The notes below the pieces were generated by a model, which saw only the letters and a list, made by a program, of their open reading frames with translations, searched no databases and was not told the origin of the DNA. The translations under genes and the position numbers were made by a program. Shown piece by piece: positions 1 to 8,955 of a DNA stretch of 64,000 nt (position 1 is its first letter; the number at the start of each line of letters is the position of its first letter). The DNA is from Dokdonia sinensis (GTDB taxonomy: Bacteria > Bacteroidota > Bacteroidia > Flavobacteriales > Flavobacteriaceae). The stretch spans positions 212,962 to 276,961 of the forward strand of contig NZ_REFV01000003.1 of the NCBI RefSeq assembly GCF_003688895.1, read 5' to 3'.

Positions 1-1497
1 CATTCCTTTTTTAGGTGCATTGCTTTGTTTTCGTAATGCCTTAGAGTGCGCTAGGTGGGCCGGAAGTATGATTAAAGCTTCTACTAAGGATACCAGCAAC
101 GTCAACATCACTATGACAGAAACCTCACCGAAGAATTCACCTATACGACCATCTAAAAAGAGAAAAATCCCAAAGGCCAAAATTGTCGTTGTAATTGCAC
201 TTAAAATAGGAGGCAGTACTTCCATCGTCCCATCTACTGCGGCTTGTATGGGAGTTTTACCACGTTCATAATGCTGATATATGTTTTCGGCAATTACGAT
301 TCCGTCATCTACTAGAATACCTATCACGATAATCATCCCAAAAAGAGATAATACGTTTATGGTAACATTAAAATATCCTGCAAGCATAAACATCCCGAGA
401 AAGGCTACAGGTAAGCCAAAAGCCACCCAAAAGGCTAGTCTTGTGTTTAAAAATACAGATAAGAATAACAGGACAAGTAACATCCCGACTACTGCATTTT
501 CTGTAAGTAATTTTGTACGTTGTACTAGTGTGATAGAAAGATCATTTACTACCGCAAGCTGAACGTTATTATACTTCTGGTTAAAATCTTCTATATAGAC
601 CTTTGTTGCCTCTGCTGCACCTATTAGATCTTCAGTATTAGTAGAAGTAATCGTAACGTTTACCGCGAGATTACCGTTGTAATAATTTGCGTTAGGTGTT
701 TCAGAAAAACGATCTCTTACCTCTGCTACATCTTTAAGACGTATTGTTCTCCCATTAGGATCTGAGCGCACTATAACATTTGAAAGTTCGTCACCGTAGT
801 ACGAGCGATTATTAGCACGTATAAGATACTCCTCTGCTTCTGTTTTTATCGTTCCTCCCGTGGTTAGTATGTTAGAGCGACTTACGGCTTGCGACACCTC
901 AGCAAAGGAGAGATTATAAGCAAGTAAGCTGTTTTCATTTACTGATATTTCTATCTCCTCGGCGGGATAACCCGAGACATTTATTTGAGAAATTCCGTCT
1001 ATTGCCCTTAGGTCATTTTCTACCTGGCGACCTATTTGTTTTAAGGTTGCAAGGTCGATGTTCTCCCCACTTATTGCAAAAGATATGGTTTGACGTATAG
1101 ATTCTTGCTTGGACACCACAAGCGGCTCCATTCCCGTAGGAAATGAGGGAACACGGTCTACCGCGTTCTTTACTTCCAAGAGCATAAAATCTATATCTTT
1201 TCCTTTCTCAATCTCAACGTTTATGTTTCCGCTGTTTTCGCGAGAAGTAGACGTAACACGTTCTACGCCGTCAAGTCCCTTTAAGTTATCCTCTATTTTA
1301 AGAACGATCCCTTCCTCTACTTCTTGAGGAGATGCTCCAGGATAAGTTACATTGATATTGATATTCTTAGAATCTACTAATGGAAAGAAAGATGACTTTA
1401 GTGATAAAGCTCCCACAACGCCAAAAACAAAAAACATAAGTACAATCACATTTACTGCGACGTGATACTTAATAAAATATTCAATTATCTTGCGCAT
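1..1497 (-). CDS. RND efflux pump inner-membrane subunit (HAE1/AcrB-like), 3' end outside window
   Basis: About 499 residues of an RND permease are present; the C-terminal half lies beyond the left edge. Reading the minus strand from the ATG at 1497 gives a cytoplasmic start (MRKIIEYFIKYHVAV), the first membrane helix, a periplasmic porter region, then helices TM2-TM4 carrying the family signature LVDDGIVIAENI near residues 396-407, whose paired Asp residues are the proton-relay site in this family. These pumps export drugs, detergents or metals from the periplasm using proton flow, together with an adaptor and a TolC-like channel. The adaptor gene lies directly upstream, its stop one base from this start, so the two are co-transcribed. 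The substrate cannot be told from sequence. Confidence 0.93.
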   Translation of the reverse strand, partial: MRKIIEYFIKYHVAVNVIVLMFFVFGVVGALSLKSSFFPLVDSKNININVTYPGASPQEVEEGIVLKIEDNLKGLDGVERVTSTSRENSGNINVEIEKGKDIDFMLLEVKNAVDRVPSFPTGMEPLVVSKQESIRQTISFAISGENIDLATLKQIGRQVENDLRAIDGISQINVSGYPAEEIEISVNENSLLAYNLSFAEVSQAVSRSNILTTGGTIKTEAEEYLIRANNRSYYGDELSNVIVRSDPNGRTIRLKDVAEVRDRFSETPNANYYNGNLAVNVTITSTNTEDLIGAAEATKVYIEDFNQKYNNVQLAVVNDLSITLVQRTKLLTENAVVGMLLVLLFLSVFLNTRLAFWVAFGLPVAFLGMFMLAGYFNVTINVLSLFGMIIVIGILVDDGIVIAENIYQHYERGKTPIQAAVDGTMEVLPPILSAITTTILAFGIFLFLDGRIGEFFGEVSVIVMLTLLVSLVEALIILPAHLAHSKALRKQSNAPKKGM

Positions 1498-1498
1498 C

Positions 1499-2635
1499 CT
1501 AATTGTCTTGTGTTTGGGTGTTTTCTTTGCCTTTATAAACTTTTACAAGCATCCCTGCATAAGCGCCAGGTACTGGTTTACTTACAATCGCAGTTCCCTC
1601 TGGCACACCTTTTACAACCACTTCCTTCTCAGAAAAATAAACAGGGTTTACTTTAATTACATCAAGAATAGAGTCACGCACGGCGAAAAGCTGATTTTCT
1701 GGCTGTAATAATCCTCGGGGGATAGAAATAGCATTCGTTTCTTCTTTGGCTTGAAGTACGGCTTCTAGATATACCCCTTCTCTAAGTTCTTTATCGCTTA
1801 CTTCAATGTAAGCGTTTATTGTTTGTGATGCTTGGTCTATATTTCCATTTACTCGGGTTACTTTTCCCTTATACTGTTTATTACCGTCTATGGTATTCAA
1901 TTGCACTTCGTTTCCTACTTTTAACAAGTCTGCGTACGTTTTACTTATTGCCACTTCAAGTTCGTAAACACTAGTATCGATAAATTCTCCTAGCTTCTGT
2001 CCAGACCTCACGAGTGTTCCTTCGGTTACTAAAGCTTCAGTAAGAATACCGCTGAAGGGTGCTGTAATTCTAAATTTTCCTAATCGCTGTTCGAGATTTT
2101 TTACATTGTAATATGTGGTCAGAATATTTCGGCCAGAGATAAAGTAGCGTTCTTTCTCGCTGGTGATTTCTGGAAGTTCTGGTGTGGTTTTGTTTACGTC
2201 AAAATTATTGAGGTAAGTATCCCATTTTACGAAAGCGGAAGGATAGTCCAACCTCAAATCTGGCATAATAGCAGTGATCTGATTATACAATGCACTTTTT
2301 TGAGATTGTACGGTTGCATAATATTCTGAGCTATTTAAACTAAGCAAAGTTTCTCCCCTGCTGTAGGTTTGCCCTGGTTTAAAGAGCTTGCTACCCTTTT
2401 GTAGCACTCCTTGCACCTCAGAAAAAAGCTCCAACCGTCGCTGAGAAACCAAGTTTCCATTTGCCGAAATATTAATGGGTACAATTCCATTTTTTACGGT
2501 GTCAACAAAAACGGTTTTTACGACTTTTTTAGGCTTGGGACGAGTCCTCTGATTACTCGCTACGATGGCCTGAGATGCAAAATAAGCCCCTATAATAAGG
2601 AGCACCCCGAGGAGGGAAAGAATAATTTTACGCAT
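1499..2635 (-). CDS. RND efflux periplasmic adaptor (membrane fusion protein)
   Basis: A 378-residue HlyD/AcrA-type adaptor that bridges the inner-membrane pump and an outer-membrane channel. Residues 1-22 form an uncleaved or weakly cleaved N-terminal membrane anchor (IILSLLGVLLIIGAYFA). A beta-barrel/lipoyl half is followed by a short helical hairpin (about 110-190), a second lipoyl half (GKFRITAPFSGILTEALV is typical), and a barrel segment with the VQLNTIDGNKQYKGKVTRV pattern. It is first in the operon with the RND permease at 1-1497. A TAGCTTTG box at 2677-2684 on the minus strand could start the transcript about 37 nt before the ATG. No outer-membrane channel gene is visible in the window. 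Confidence 0.93.
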   Translation of the reverse strand: MRKIILSLLGVLLIIGAYFASQAIVASNQRTRPKPKKVVKTVFVDTVKNGIVPINISANGNLVSQRRLELFSEVQGVLQKGSKLFKPGQTYSRGETLLSLNSSEYYATVQSQKSALYNQITAIMPDLRLDYPSAFVKWDTYLNNFDVNKTTPELPEITSEKERYFISGRNILTTYYNVKNLEQRLGKFRITAPFSGILTEALVTEGTLVRSGQKLGEFIDTSVYELEVAISKTYADLLKVGNEVQLNTIDGNKQYKGKVTRVNGNIDQASQTINAYIEVSDKELREGVYLEAVLQAKEETNAISIPRGLLQPENQLFAVRDSILDVIKVNPVYFSEKEVVVKGVPEGTAIVSKPVPGAYAGMLVKVYKGKENTQTQDN

Positions 2636-2676
2636 TCTGATAATTTTGGTTGATTTCGACTCATTTGCCGAAATGA

Positions 2677-2684
2677 CAAAGCTA
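2677..2684 (-). promoter_or_regulatory. -7 promoter box TAGCTTTG for the efflux operon
   Basis: This matches the Bacteroidota -7 consensus TAnnTTTG and lies 42-49 bp upstream of the adaptor ATG. A clear -33 TTTG at the usual distance was not found, so the assignment is tentative. Confidence 0.45.
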
Positions 2685-2848
2685 AACCTGCTATTTGCGT
2701 AGCCGCGTTAAAATACTCTTAAAAAAAGTCAGAATCTCCCCGGAATAATAGGAACCAGATTTTGAAAAACGCCTATCCCCTTATTTGCCCACTTATTAAT
2801 TGACTCATCGTCTAGGACAAGGAAGATCATACATTTGTATTATCATAA

Positions 2849-2910
2849 AAAAGGTGTCGCACCCCCCAACTATTTCCCCCAACGATGCTTTGCATCACGC
2901 GGCACCTTTT
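2849..2910 (+). ncRNA. Possible small structured RNA or attenuator hairpin
   Basis: Arms AAAAGGTGTCGC (2849-2860) and GCGGCACCTTTT (2899-2910) pair with one G-U. The loop is C-rich and holds an inner GATGC-TTT-GCATC hairpin. The 3' arm is followed by TTTTGTTTATAT, as in an intrinsic terminator on the plus strand. A TACATTTG box ends 12 bases before the 5' arm. Together these resemble a promoter plus a 65-70 nt terminated transcript, but no -33 element at the normal spacing was seen. The hairpin could equally be a second terminator. Confidence 0.3.
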
Positions 2911-2920
2911 GTTTATATAT

Positions 2921-2958
2921 AAAAACCTCGACACAGATATGTATCGAGGTTTTGATTT
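2921..2958 (-). terminator. Intrinsic terminator of the ABC-F gene
   Basis: Arms AAAACCTCGA and TCGAGGTTTT enclose a short loop. On the minus strand the hairpin is followed by TTTTTATATAT. It lies about 40 bases past the ABC-F stop. Confidence 0.75.
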
Positions 2959-2963
2959 TAATA

Positions 2964-2979
2964 CGCTTTCGCGAAAGCG
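2964..2979. repeat. 16-bp palindromic element, perfect copy (intergenic)
   Basis: Exact CGCTTTCGCGAAAGCG between the ABC-F stop and its terminator. Confidence 0.95.
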
Positions 2980-2993
2980 GAGTTCAAGAAATA

Positions 2994-4907
2994 CTAACTC
3001 AACGCATCGAGCTCCTCAGTTATTTTCTCCCAATCTTCCATAAACTGGTCGAGTTGCTTTTTCTTCTTGTTGTAATTCTCAAAGAAATTAGGTTTTGCCA
3101 TGGTCTCCTCATAGTTTACAGCAAGCTGGACATCTATTTCCTTAATCTCGCGTTCCAGTTTATTGATATTAGACTCTACCTTGCTCAATCTGTTATTTAG
3201 GGATTTGAGCTTCTTTTGCTCTTCGTAGGATTGTTTTGTCTCCTTTGGCTTATCGGCTACTTTTTTTATTACGTCGCGTTTTTCGATTTCGCGCAAGTTT
3301 GTCACTTCACGTTCTTCTAAGTAATAATCTATATCTCCTAGATATTCTTTGATACGCTGGTCTTTAAATTCGTACACTCTATCTGTCAAGCCTTGCAAGA
3401 AATCACGATCGTGAGACACGACTATCAGGGTTCCTTCAAACTGTTTAAGACTATCCTTAAGTACATTTTTAGATTTGATGTCGAGGTGGTTTGTAGGCTC
3501 ATCCATTACTAGGACATTAAAGGGTTGCAGCATTAGTTTTGCCAGCGCCAGCCTATTGCGCTCACCTCCAGAAAGGACGCGCACATACTTATCTACCTCT
3601 TCTCCACGAAACAAAAACGAACCGAGAATGTTGCGCACATTAGGCCGTGTTCTTTCGTCTGCCGCGTCGATCATTGTTTCCTCGACGGTTTTTGTACCGT
3701 CTAGGTATTCGGCTTGATTTTGAGCAAAATAACCTATTTGCACATTATGCCCTAACTTCACTTTACCGTTGTGTTCGAGCTCGCCCACAATGATTTTTGC
3801 CAGGGTAGATTTGCCCTGACCATTTTGCCCGACAAAAGCAGTTTTTGTATCCCGCTCGATAAGTAAATCTATATTTTGAAGCACTTTTTTGTCTCCATAG
3901 TTCTTTGCAACGTCTTCAGCCTCTACTACTACTTTGCCAGGAGTTACAGATACTGGAAAACGCAGGGTCATCACGCTGTTATCATCCTCATCTACTTCGA
4001 TACGGTCTATACGGTCTAACTTCTTAATGAGCGATTGGGCCATTGTAGCTTTAGAAGCCTTTGCGCGGAATTTTTCGATGAGTTTTTCAGTTTGCTCTAT
4101 TTGCTTCTGTTGATTTTTTTGAGAAGCCAGTTGTTGCTCACGTAATTCCTTACGTAGGACAAGATATTCTGTATATGGTTTTGGGTAATCGTAAATGCGC
4201 CCAAGTGAAATCTCAATGGTACGATTTGTTACATTATCCAGAAACATCTTATCGTGAGAAACTATTACTACTGCGCCAGTATATCCTCTTAAAAATGTCT
4301 CTAACCAAATAATAGATTCTATATCAAGGTGGTTTGTAGGCTCATCCAGCAATAGGATATCATTATCCTGTAGTAAGAGCTTTGCAAGCTCAATACGCAT
4401 ACGCCATCCACCTGAGAATGTATCTGTGATCTTCTCAAAGTCTTCTCGCTTAAAACCTAATCCTTGTAAAATTCGCTCAGTCTCTCCCTTATAACTATAA
4501 CCCCCGTGCACCTCATACTGCTGCTGCACATCGTTTATATCAATCATTAATTGATTGTAACCTTCACTTTCATAATCTGTGCGCGTCGCCAGCTGAGTAT
4601 TGATATCCTCCATTTGCGCTTCTAGTTTTTTTATTTCCTGAAAAGCTTCGTAAGATTCTTCAAGTACGGTGCGACCTTCAACAAAATCAATATCCTGTTT
4701 TAAAAAACCTATGGTTACTTCCTTTTCAATCGCTATAGAGCCTGTATCATACTGTTGCTCGCCAGAAATAATGCGAAGCATCGTAGACTTACCAGCTCCG
4801 TTTTTTCCCACCAATCCTACGCGGTCACCGTGACCTAATCTATAGGTGATTTCTTCAAATAAATATTCGCCCTGAAAAGAGACGGAAAGGTTATGGATAT
4901 TAAGCAT
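2994..4907 (-). CDS. ABC-F family ATPase (Uup/YfmR-like ribosome-associated)
   Basis: A 637-residue protein with two ATP-binding cassettes and no membrane segment, the hallmark of ABC-F proteins, which act on stalled ribosomes or translation elongation. Cassette 1 has GKNGAGKST, FSGGWRMR and LLLDEPTNHLD. Cassette 2 has GQNGQGKST, LSGGERNRLALAK and VMDEPTNHLD. A charged linker (P-site interaction region) lies between them, and the last ~70 residues form a coiled coil, as in Uup. The start chosen is the ATG at 4907 (MLNIHNLSVSFQ), because the longer reading frame to 5000 would run through the divergent promoter and the DUF983 gene. A Uup-like role in preventing transposon excision or ribosome collisions is an inference. 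Confidence 0.93.
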   Translation of the reverse strand: MLNIHNLSVSFQGEYLFEEITYRLGHGDRVGLVGKNGAGKSTMLRIISGEQQYDTGSIAIEKEVTIGFLKQDIDFVEGRTVLEESYEAFQEIKKLEAQMEDINTQLATRTDYESEGYNQLMIDINDVQQQYEVHGGYSYKGETERILQGLGFKREDFEKITDTFSGGWRMRIELAKLLLQDNDILLLDEPTNHLDIESIIWLETFLRGYTGAVVIVSHDKMFLDNVTNRTIEISLGRIYDYPKPYTEYLVLRKELREQQLASQKNQQKQIEQTEKLIEKFRAKASKATMAQSLIKKLDRIDRIEVDEDDNSVMTLRFPVSVTPGKVVVEAEDVAKNYGDKKVLQNIDLLIERDTKTAFVGQNGQGKSTLAKIIVGELEHNGKVKLGHNVQIGYFAQNQAEYLDGTKTVEETMIDAADERTRPNVRNILGSFLFRGEEVDKYVRVLSGGERNRLALAKLMLQPFNVLVMDEPTNHLDIKSKNVLKDSLKQFEGTLIVVSHDRDFLQGLTDRVYEFKDQRIKEYLGDIDYYLEEREVTNLREIEKRDVIKKVADKPKETKQSYEEQKKLKSLNNRLSKVESNINKLEREIKEIDVQLAVNYEETMAKPNFFENYNKKKKQLDQFMEDWEKITEELDALS

Positions 4908-4916
4908 TCGTTCACA

Positions 4917-4945
4917 TAAATTTGGTGCAAAGATGCTTAAATTTG
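4917..4945 (+). promoter_or_regulatory. Two TAAATTTG -7 boxes upstream of the DUF983 gene
   Basis: TAAATTTG occurs at 4917-4924 and again at 4938-4945, both matching TAnnTTTG. The second would place the transcript start near 4950 and so supports the ATG at 4966 rather than the one at 4933. Confidence 0.5.
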
Positions 4946-4965
4946 CACAAAATAACCTCTGGTTT

Positions 4966-5370
4966 ATGGGATTTATAAAAGGCACAAAATTATATAGCAT
5001 TTTTACAGGAAAATGCCCTGTTTGTCATAACGAGTCCATGTACGAGGAGTCTAACCCTTATAAACTTAGAGATACGCTTAAAATGCACGAGCGCTGCTCC
5101 CATTGCAACACAAAATATAAAATAGAACCCTCCTTTTTTTACGGTGCGATGTATGTGAGCTATCCTGTTGGGATTGCATTTGCAACTGCTGCCTTTGTAA
5201 TCACTTATCTCTTCTTTGGCGCTACACTAGTAAATACTTTTCTAGCTATTGTAGGCACGATGGTTATTTTTATGCCCATCATTATGAGGATTTCTCGCAA
5301 CATCTGGATTAACTTTTTTATGAAGTATGATCCAAGTAAGGATGAGCTTTCTGGAGAAGCTAGTGTCTAA
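4966..5370 (+). CDS. DUF983 family membrane protein
   Basis: A 134-residue protein of unknown function. It has two CxxC pairs near the N-terminus (GKCPVCHNES and RCSHCNTKY), probably one zinc site, followed by the family-typical FFYGAMYVSYPVG and two hydrophobic helices (about 60-110). DUF983 proteins are common in Bacteroidota and Alphaproteobacteria, and no biochemical role is established to my knowledge. The gene is divergent from the ABC-F gene with a 58-bp gap. The ATG at 4966 is preferred because the upstream one overlaps the promoter boxes and adds only AT-rich residues. Confidence 0.85.
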   Translation: MGFIKGTKLYSIFTGKCPVCHNESMYEESNPYKLRDTLKMHERCSHCNTKYKIEPSFFYGAMYVSYPVGIAFATAAFVITYLFFGATLVNTFLAIVGTMVIFMPIIMRISRNIWINFFMKYDPSKDELSGEASV

Positions 5371-5373
5371 TTA

Positions 5374-5389
5374 CGCTTTCGCGAAAGCG
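5374..5389. repeat. 16-bp palindromic element, perfect copy (intergenic)
   Basis: Exact copy four bases after the DUF983 stop, with the left flank TTA as in other intergenic copies. Confidence 0.95.
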
Positions 5390-5451
5390 AAAACATCTAG
5401 AAAACGTCTTACTGACTATTTCCTTTAAGTCCTGATTTATTAAAAACATAA

Positions 5452-5482
5452 AAACCCGACAGTACATAAGCACCATCGGGTC
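5452..5482 (-). terminator. Intrinsic terminator downstream of the YiaA-like gene
   Basis: On the minus strand ACCCGA pairs with TCGGGT and is followed by TTTTTATGTTTTT. A second hairpin, AAACGATGG / CCATCGTTT at 5511-5538, lies between it and the stop codon. Confidence 0.7.
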
Positions 5483-5547
5483 TCGAAGCAACCACGCCTC
5501 ATCAAACAACAAACGATGGCACTATCGCACCATCGTTTATTGCGTTT

Positions 5548-6015
5548 CTATTTATTGTCATTAAACCATTTTACATCTCGAGTATTCTTTTGCACAGCAA
5601 TGGCTGCAAAGAGACTTAGCGTAAAAGACATCCCGTAAAAACCTTTCTCACTCAATTCCAAGTCTGCATTCCAGAGACCGATGACGAGTAGTAAAATAGA
5701 TGCCATCGTGACAAACCAACTCAATCCATAATAAATATCTGTCACCGGAACACCTTCCATTCTGTCTCTCACGCTCTTTTGCACAGAGATTACAGAGAAA
5801 AGTCCAAAAAGTAAGATAGTAAAGTAATACCCTTTCTCGTTCAGAAACATATCTGCATTCCACAGTCCTACACAAAAGGCAATCATCCCCACAAAAAGTG
5901 CACTCCACGATGCCGAGATAAATGCTGGCGACGGCTTGTTTTCAAAAGGAGTATTATCCTTCTTTTTTGACGTTTCAAAATTCTTGTTTTCGGTAGTTTC
6001 AAATTGATTTTCCAT
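5548..6015 (-). CDS. yiaA: YiaA/YiaB family inner membrane protein
   Basis: The 155 residues contain two copies of the YiaAB two-helix unit: an aromatic helix, then GLWNAD, EKGYY or EKGFY, another helix, and VQKSVRD or VQKNTRD. The first copy covers residues about 35-85 and the second about 95-150, giving four membrane helices. The first 30 residues are charged and variable. E. coli YiaA has the same architecture; its function is unknown. Two hairpins follow the stop, so the gene is probably a single transcription unit, perhaps transcribed from the spacer before the zinc-ribbon gene's stop at 6110. Confidence 0.88.
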   Translation of the reverse strand: MENQFETTENKNFETSKKKDNTPFENKPSPAFISASWSALFVGMIAFCVGLWNADMFLNEKGYYFTILLFGLFSVISVQKSVRDRMEGVPVTDIYYGLSWFVTMASILLLVIGLWNADLELSEKGFYGMSFTLSLFAAIAVQKNTRDVKWFNDNK

Positions 6016-6109
6016 AATAATTGTTGTTTGTTGTTATTGGTTTTTTTGAGGAATTGTCCTCTCTGTTTTCGTATTCGGTATTCGACTTTTTTACACGAGG
6101 GTTTTAAGT

Positions 6110-7279
<1,170 letters not shown>

Positions 7280-7430
7280 AGTTGTGGTTGCTTGATTACG
7301 ATACAAAGATGAAGCAGCCATTACGGTTTACAAATTCAACTTTTACATAATACTTATGATATAAATAAAACGTAACACTTATTAATTACTATATTTATTG
7401 AATTTTATAATTATTTACTTACGATATAAA

Positions 7431-8894
7431 ATGTCTTTAAAACTACTTATTGATACGTTACTACCTGAAGAAATACCTCTTTTCAAATCTTATCTGAGGA
7501 AAAGAAACAAGCGCAGCAGCACAAAAAACATAGCGCTCCTGGATGCTGTCGTAAATGGTATTGAAATAAAAAATATAGACACGCATCTGTATGGAAAGTC
7601 TTCAAGGAATGCCTATCACGCATTATCAAAACGCCTACACGACAATCTCATAGATTTTATCGCCAGTCGTAGTTTTGAAACCGAAGCTTCTGAAGAAATG
7701 GAAATATTCAAACTGCTCCTCGCAGCACGCATCTTTTATGAAAAACAACATCACGCCCCAGCCCGCAAGACACTTTTAAAAGCAAAAGCAAAAGCCCAGA
7801 AAATAGACCTCTATAGTGCCTTAAACGAGATTTATCATACGCAAATTCAGTACGCTCATTTACACAAAACAGAAGATTTAGAAATACTCATCGCAGATTT
7901 TGAGGAGAATCAAAATCTGCTCCTACAGCAAGAAAAACTCAATATTGCATACGCCACCCTCAAGGTAAAACTAAAGGCGCCTCAAGCAGATATGCAGAAA
8001 ACCTTGCTATCCACTTTCGGGCAATACGGTATTACGATTAACAACACTCTTACTTTTAAATCGCTGTACCAGTTGCTGGAAATCATAACCTCTGCGGCAC
8101 ATCTTATATCCGATTTTGCTGGAGCGCTTCCTTTTATTACAAATATCGAGCAGGCTATTATCCCAAAAATTCAAGATGGAAAACACTTATATTATAGGAT
8201 ACATTATTTCTACTTGATGACAAACTCCTATTTCCGCAATAGAGATTTTGGGAAGGCACAAAACTACTTGAGCCAGATGAAAACTGCGATGAAAGAAGAG
8301 CGGGGACGGTATGTAGACCGCTTTTGCGAAAACGCACTTCTACTAAAAACACTTCTAGACAACTACACAGGTAATTCAAGTAAAGCCACAGCTACTTTAC
8401 AATCCCATTTTGAAAAAACCTCAAAAAAGAATGCCCCAAATCCCGACCTTGTTCTCGCTCTTACCGTATTCTACGTGCAACAAGCCGAACACAAAGCGGC
8501 ACTTTCTACATTAAACAGATTAAAACACACAGACTCGTGGTACCTAGAGAAAGCTGGCGAAGACTGGCTCATAAAAAGAGACCTCGTAGAACTTATTGTT
8601 CACATAGAACTTGAAAATATAGACCTTGTAGAATCATTGCTCAAAAGATTTCGGCGTAAATATAAATCTCAGATTAAAAACGATCAGAGACTGGAACAGT
8701 TTTTAAAGTTTGCTACGACAATGTATCGTGGGGATATGGATACGGTCGCGGCACGCTTTCGCGAAAGCGTAAAAAGTCAACTCAAAACCTCAAGCATTCT
8801 AAAAGAAGATATCTTTATGTTGAGTTTTTATGCGTGGGTAAAATCAAAAATGACAGGGCAACCGCTATACAAAACCACATTAGCGTTGTTATGA
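7431..8894 (+). CDS. Helical-repeat hypothetical protein
   Basis: A 487-residue, lysine-rich, all-helical soluble protein with no signal peptide or clear catalytic motif. Spaced Ala/Tyr/Leu patterns such as ALTVFYVQQAEHKAALSTLNRL suggest TPR-like helix pairs. I recognise no named family. The start chosen is the ATG at 7431 (MSLKLLIDTLLPEEIPLF), because the upstream ATG at 7398 lies in very AT-rich leader sequence. The gene contains one perfect palindromic element near its C-terminus (read RFRESV at 8754) and a mutated one at 8319 (read RFCENA in the same frame). Confidence 0.75.
   Translation: MSLKLLIDTLLPEEIPLFKSYLRKRNKRSSTKNIALLDAVVNGIEIKNIDTHLYGKSSRNAYHALSKRLHDNLIDFIASRSFETEASEEMEIFKLLLAARIFYEKQHHAPARKTLLKAKAKAQKIDLYSALNEIYHTQIQYAHLHKTEDLEILIADFEENQNLLLQQEKLNIAYATLKVKLKAPQADMQKTLLSTFGQYGITINNTLTFKSLYQLLEIITSAAHLISDFAGALPFITNIEQAIIPKIQDGKHLYYRIHYFYLMTNSYFRNRDFGKAQNYLSQMKTAMKEERGRYVDRFCENALLLKTLLDNYTGNSSKATATLQSHFEKTSKKNAPNPDLVLALTVFYVQQAEHKAALSTLNRLKHTDSWYLEKAGEDWLIKRDLVELIVHIELENIDLVESLLKRFRRKYKSQIKNDQRLEQFLKFATTMYRGDMDTVAARFRESVKSQLKTSSILKEDIFMLSFYAWVKSKMTGQPLYKTTLALL
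8319..8334. repeat. Palindromic element, degenerate copy in a gene
   Basis: 14 of 16 bases match; it is read as RFCEN in the same frame as intact RFRES copies. Confidence 0.55.
8754..8769. repeat. 16-bp palindromic element, perfect copy inside a gene (RFRES)
   Basis: Exact copy, read CGC TTT CGC GAA AGC, giving AARFRESVKS in the helical protein. Confidence 0.95.
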
Positions 8895-8955
8895 TTTTCT
8901 TAACAACCTACTCTAGGCGCAATCCCTATCTTGAAGCCTTCCAAAAAAAAATAAT

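Larger units (their letters stand above)
2636..2993. other. Gene-free spacer with promoter box, two hairpins and a palindromic element
   Basis: No convincing protein gene lies in these 358 bases. They contain the efflux promoter box (2677-2684), a plus-strand TACATTTG box (2830-2837), a long hairpin (2849-2910), a terminator hairpin (2921-2953) and one copy of the 16-bp palindrome (2964-2979). Confidence 0.7.

Noticed and set aside
3475..3717. Many antisense frames opposite long genes, for example in the ABC-F and HYR genes
   Set aside because: They are shadows caused by codon bias of the real gene.
7398..7430. Longer N-terminus for the helical protein
   Set aside because: The added residues (MNFIIIYLRYK) are encoded by extremely AT-rich leader sequence.
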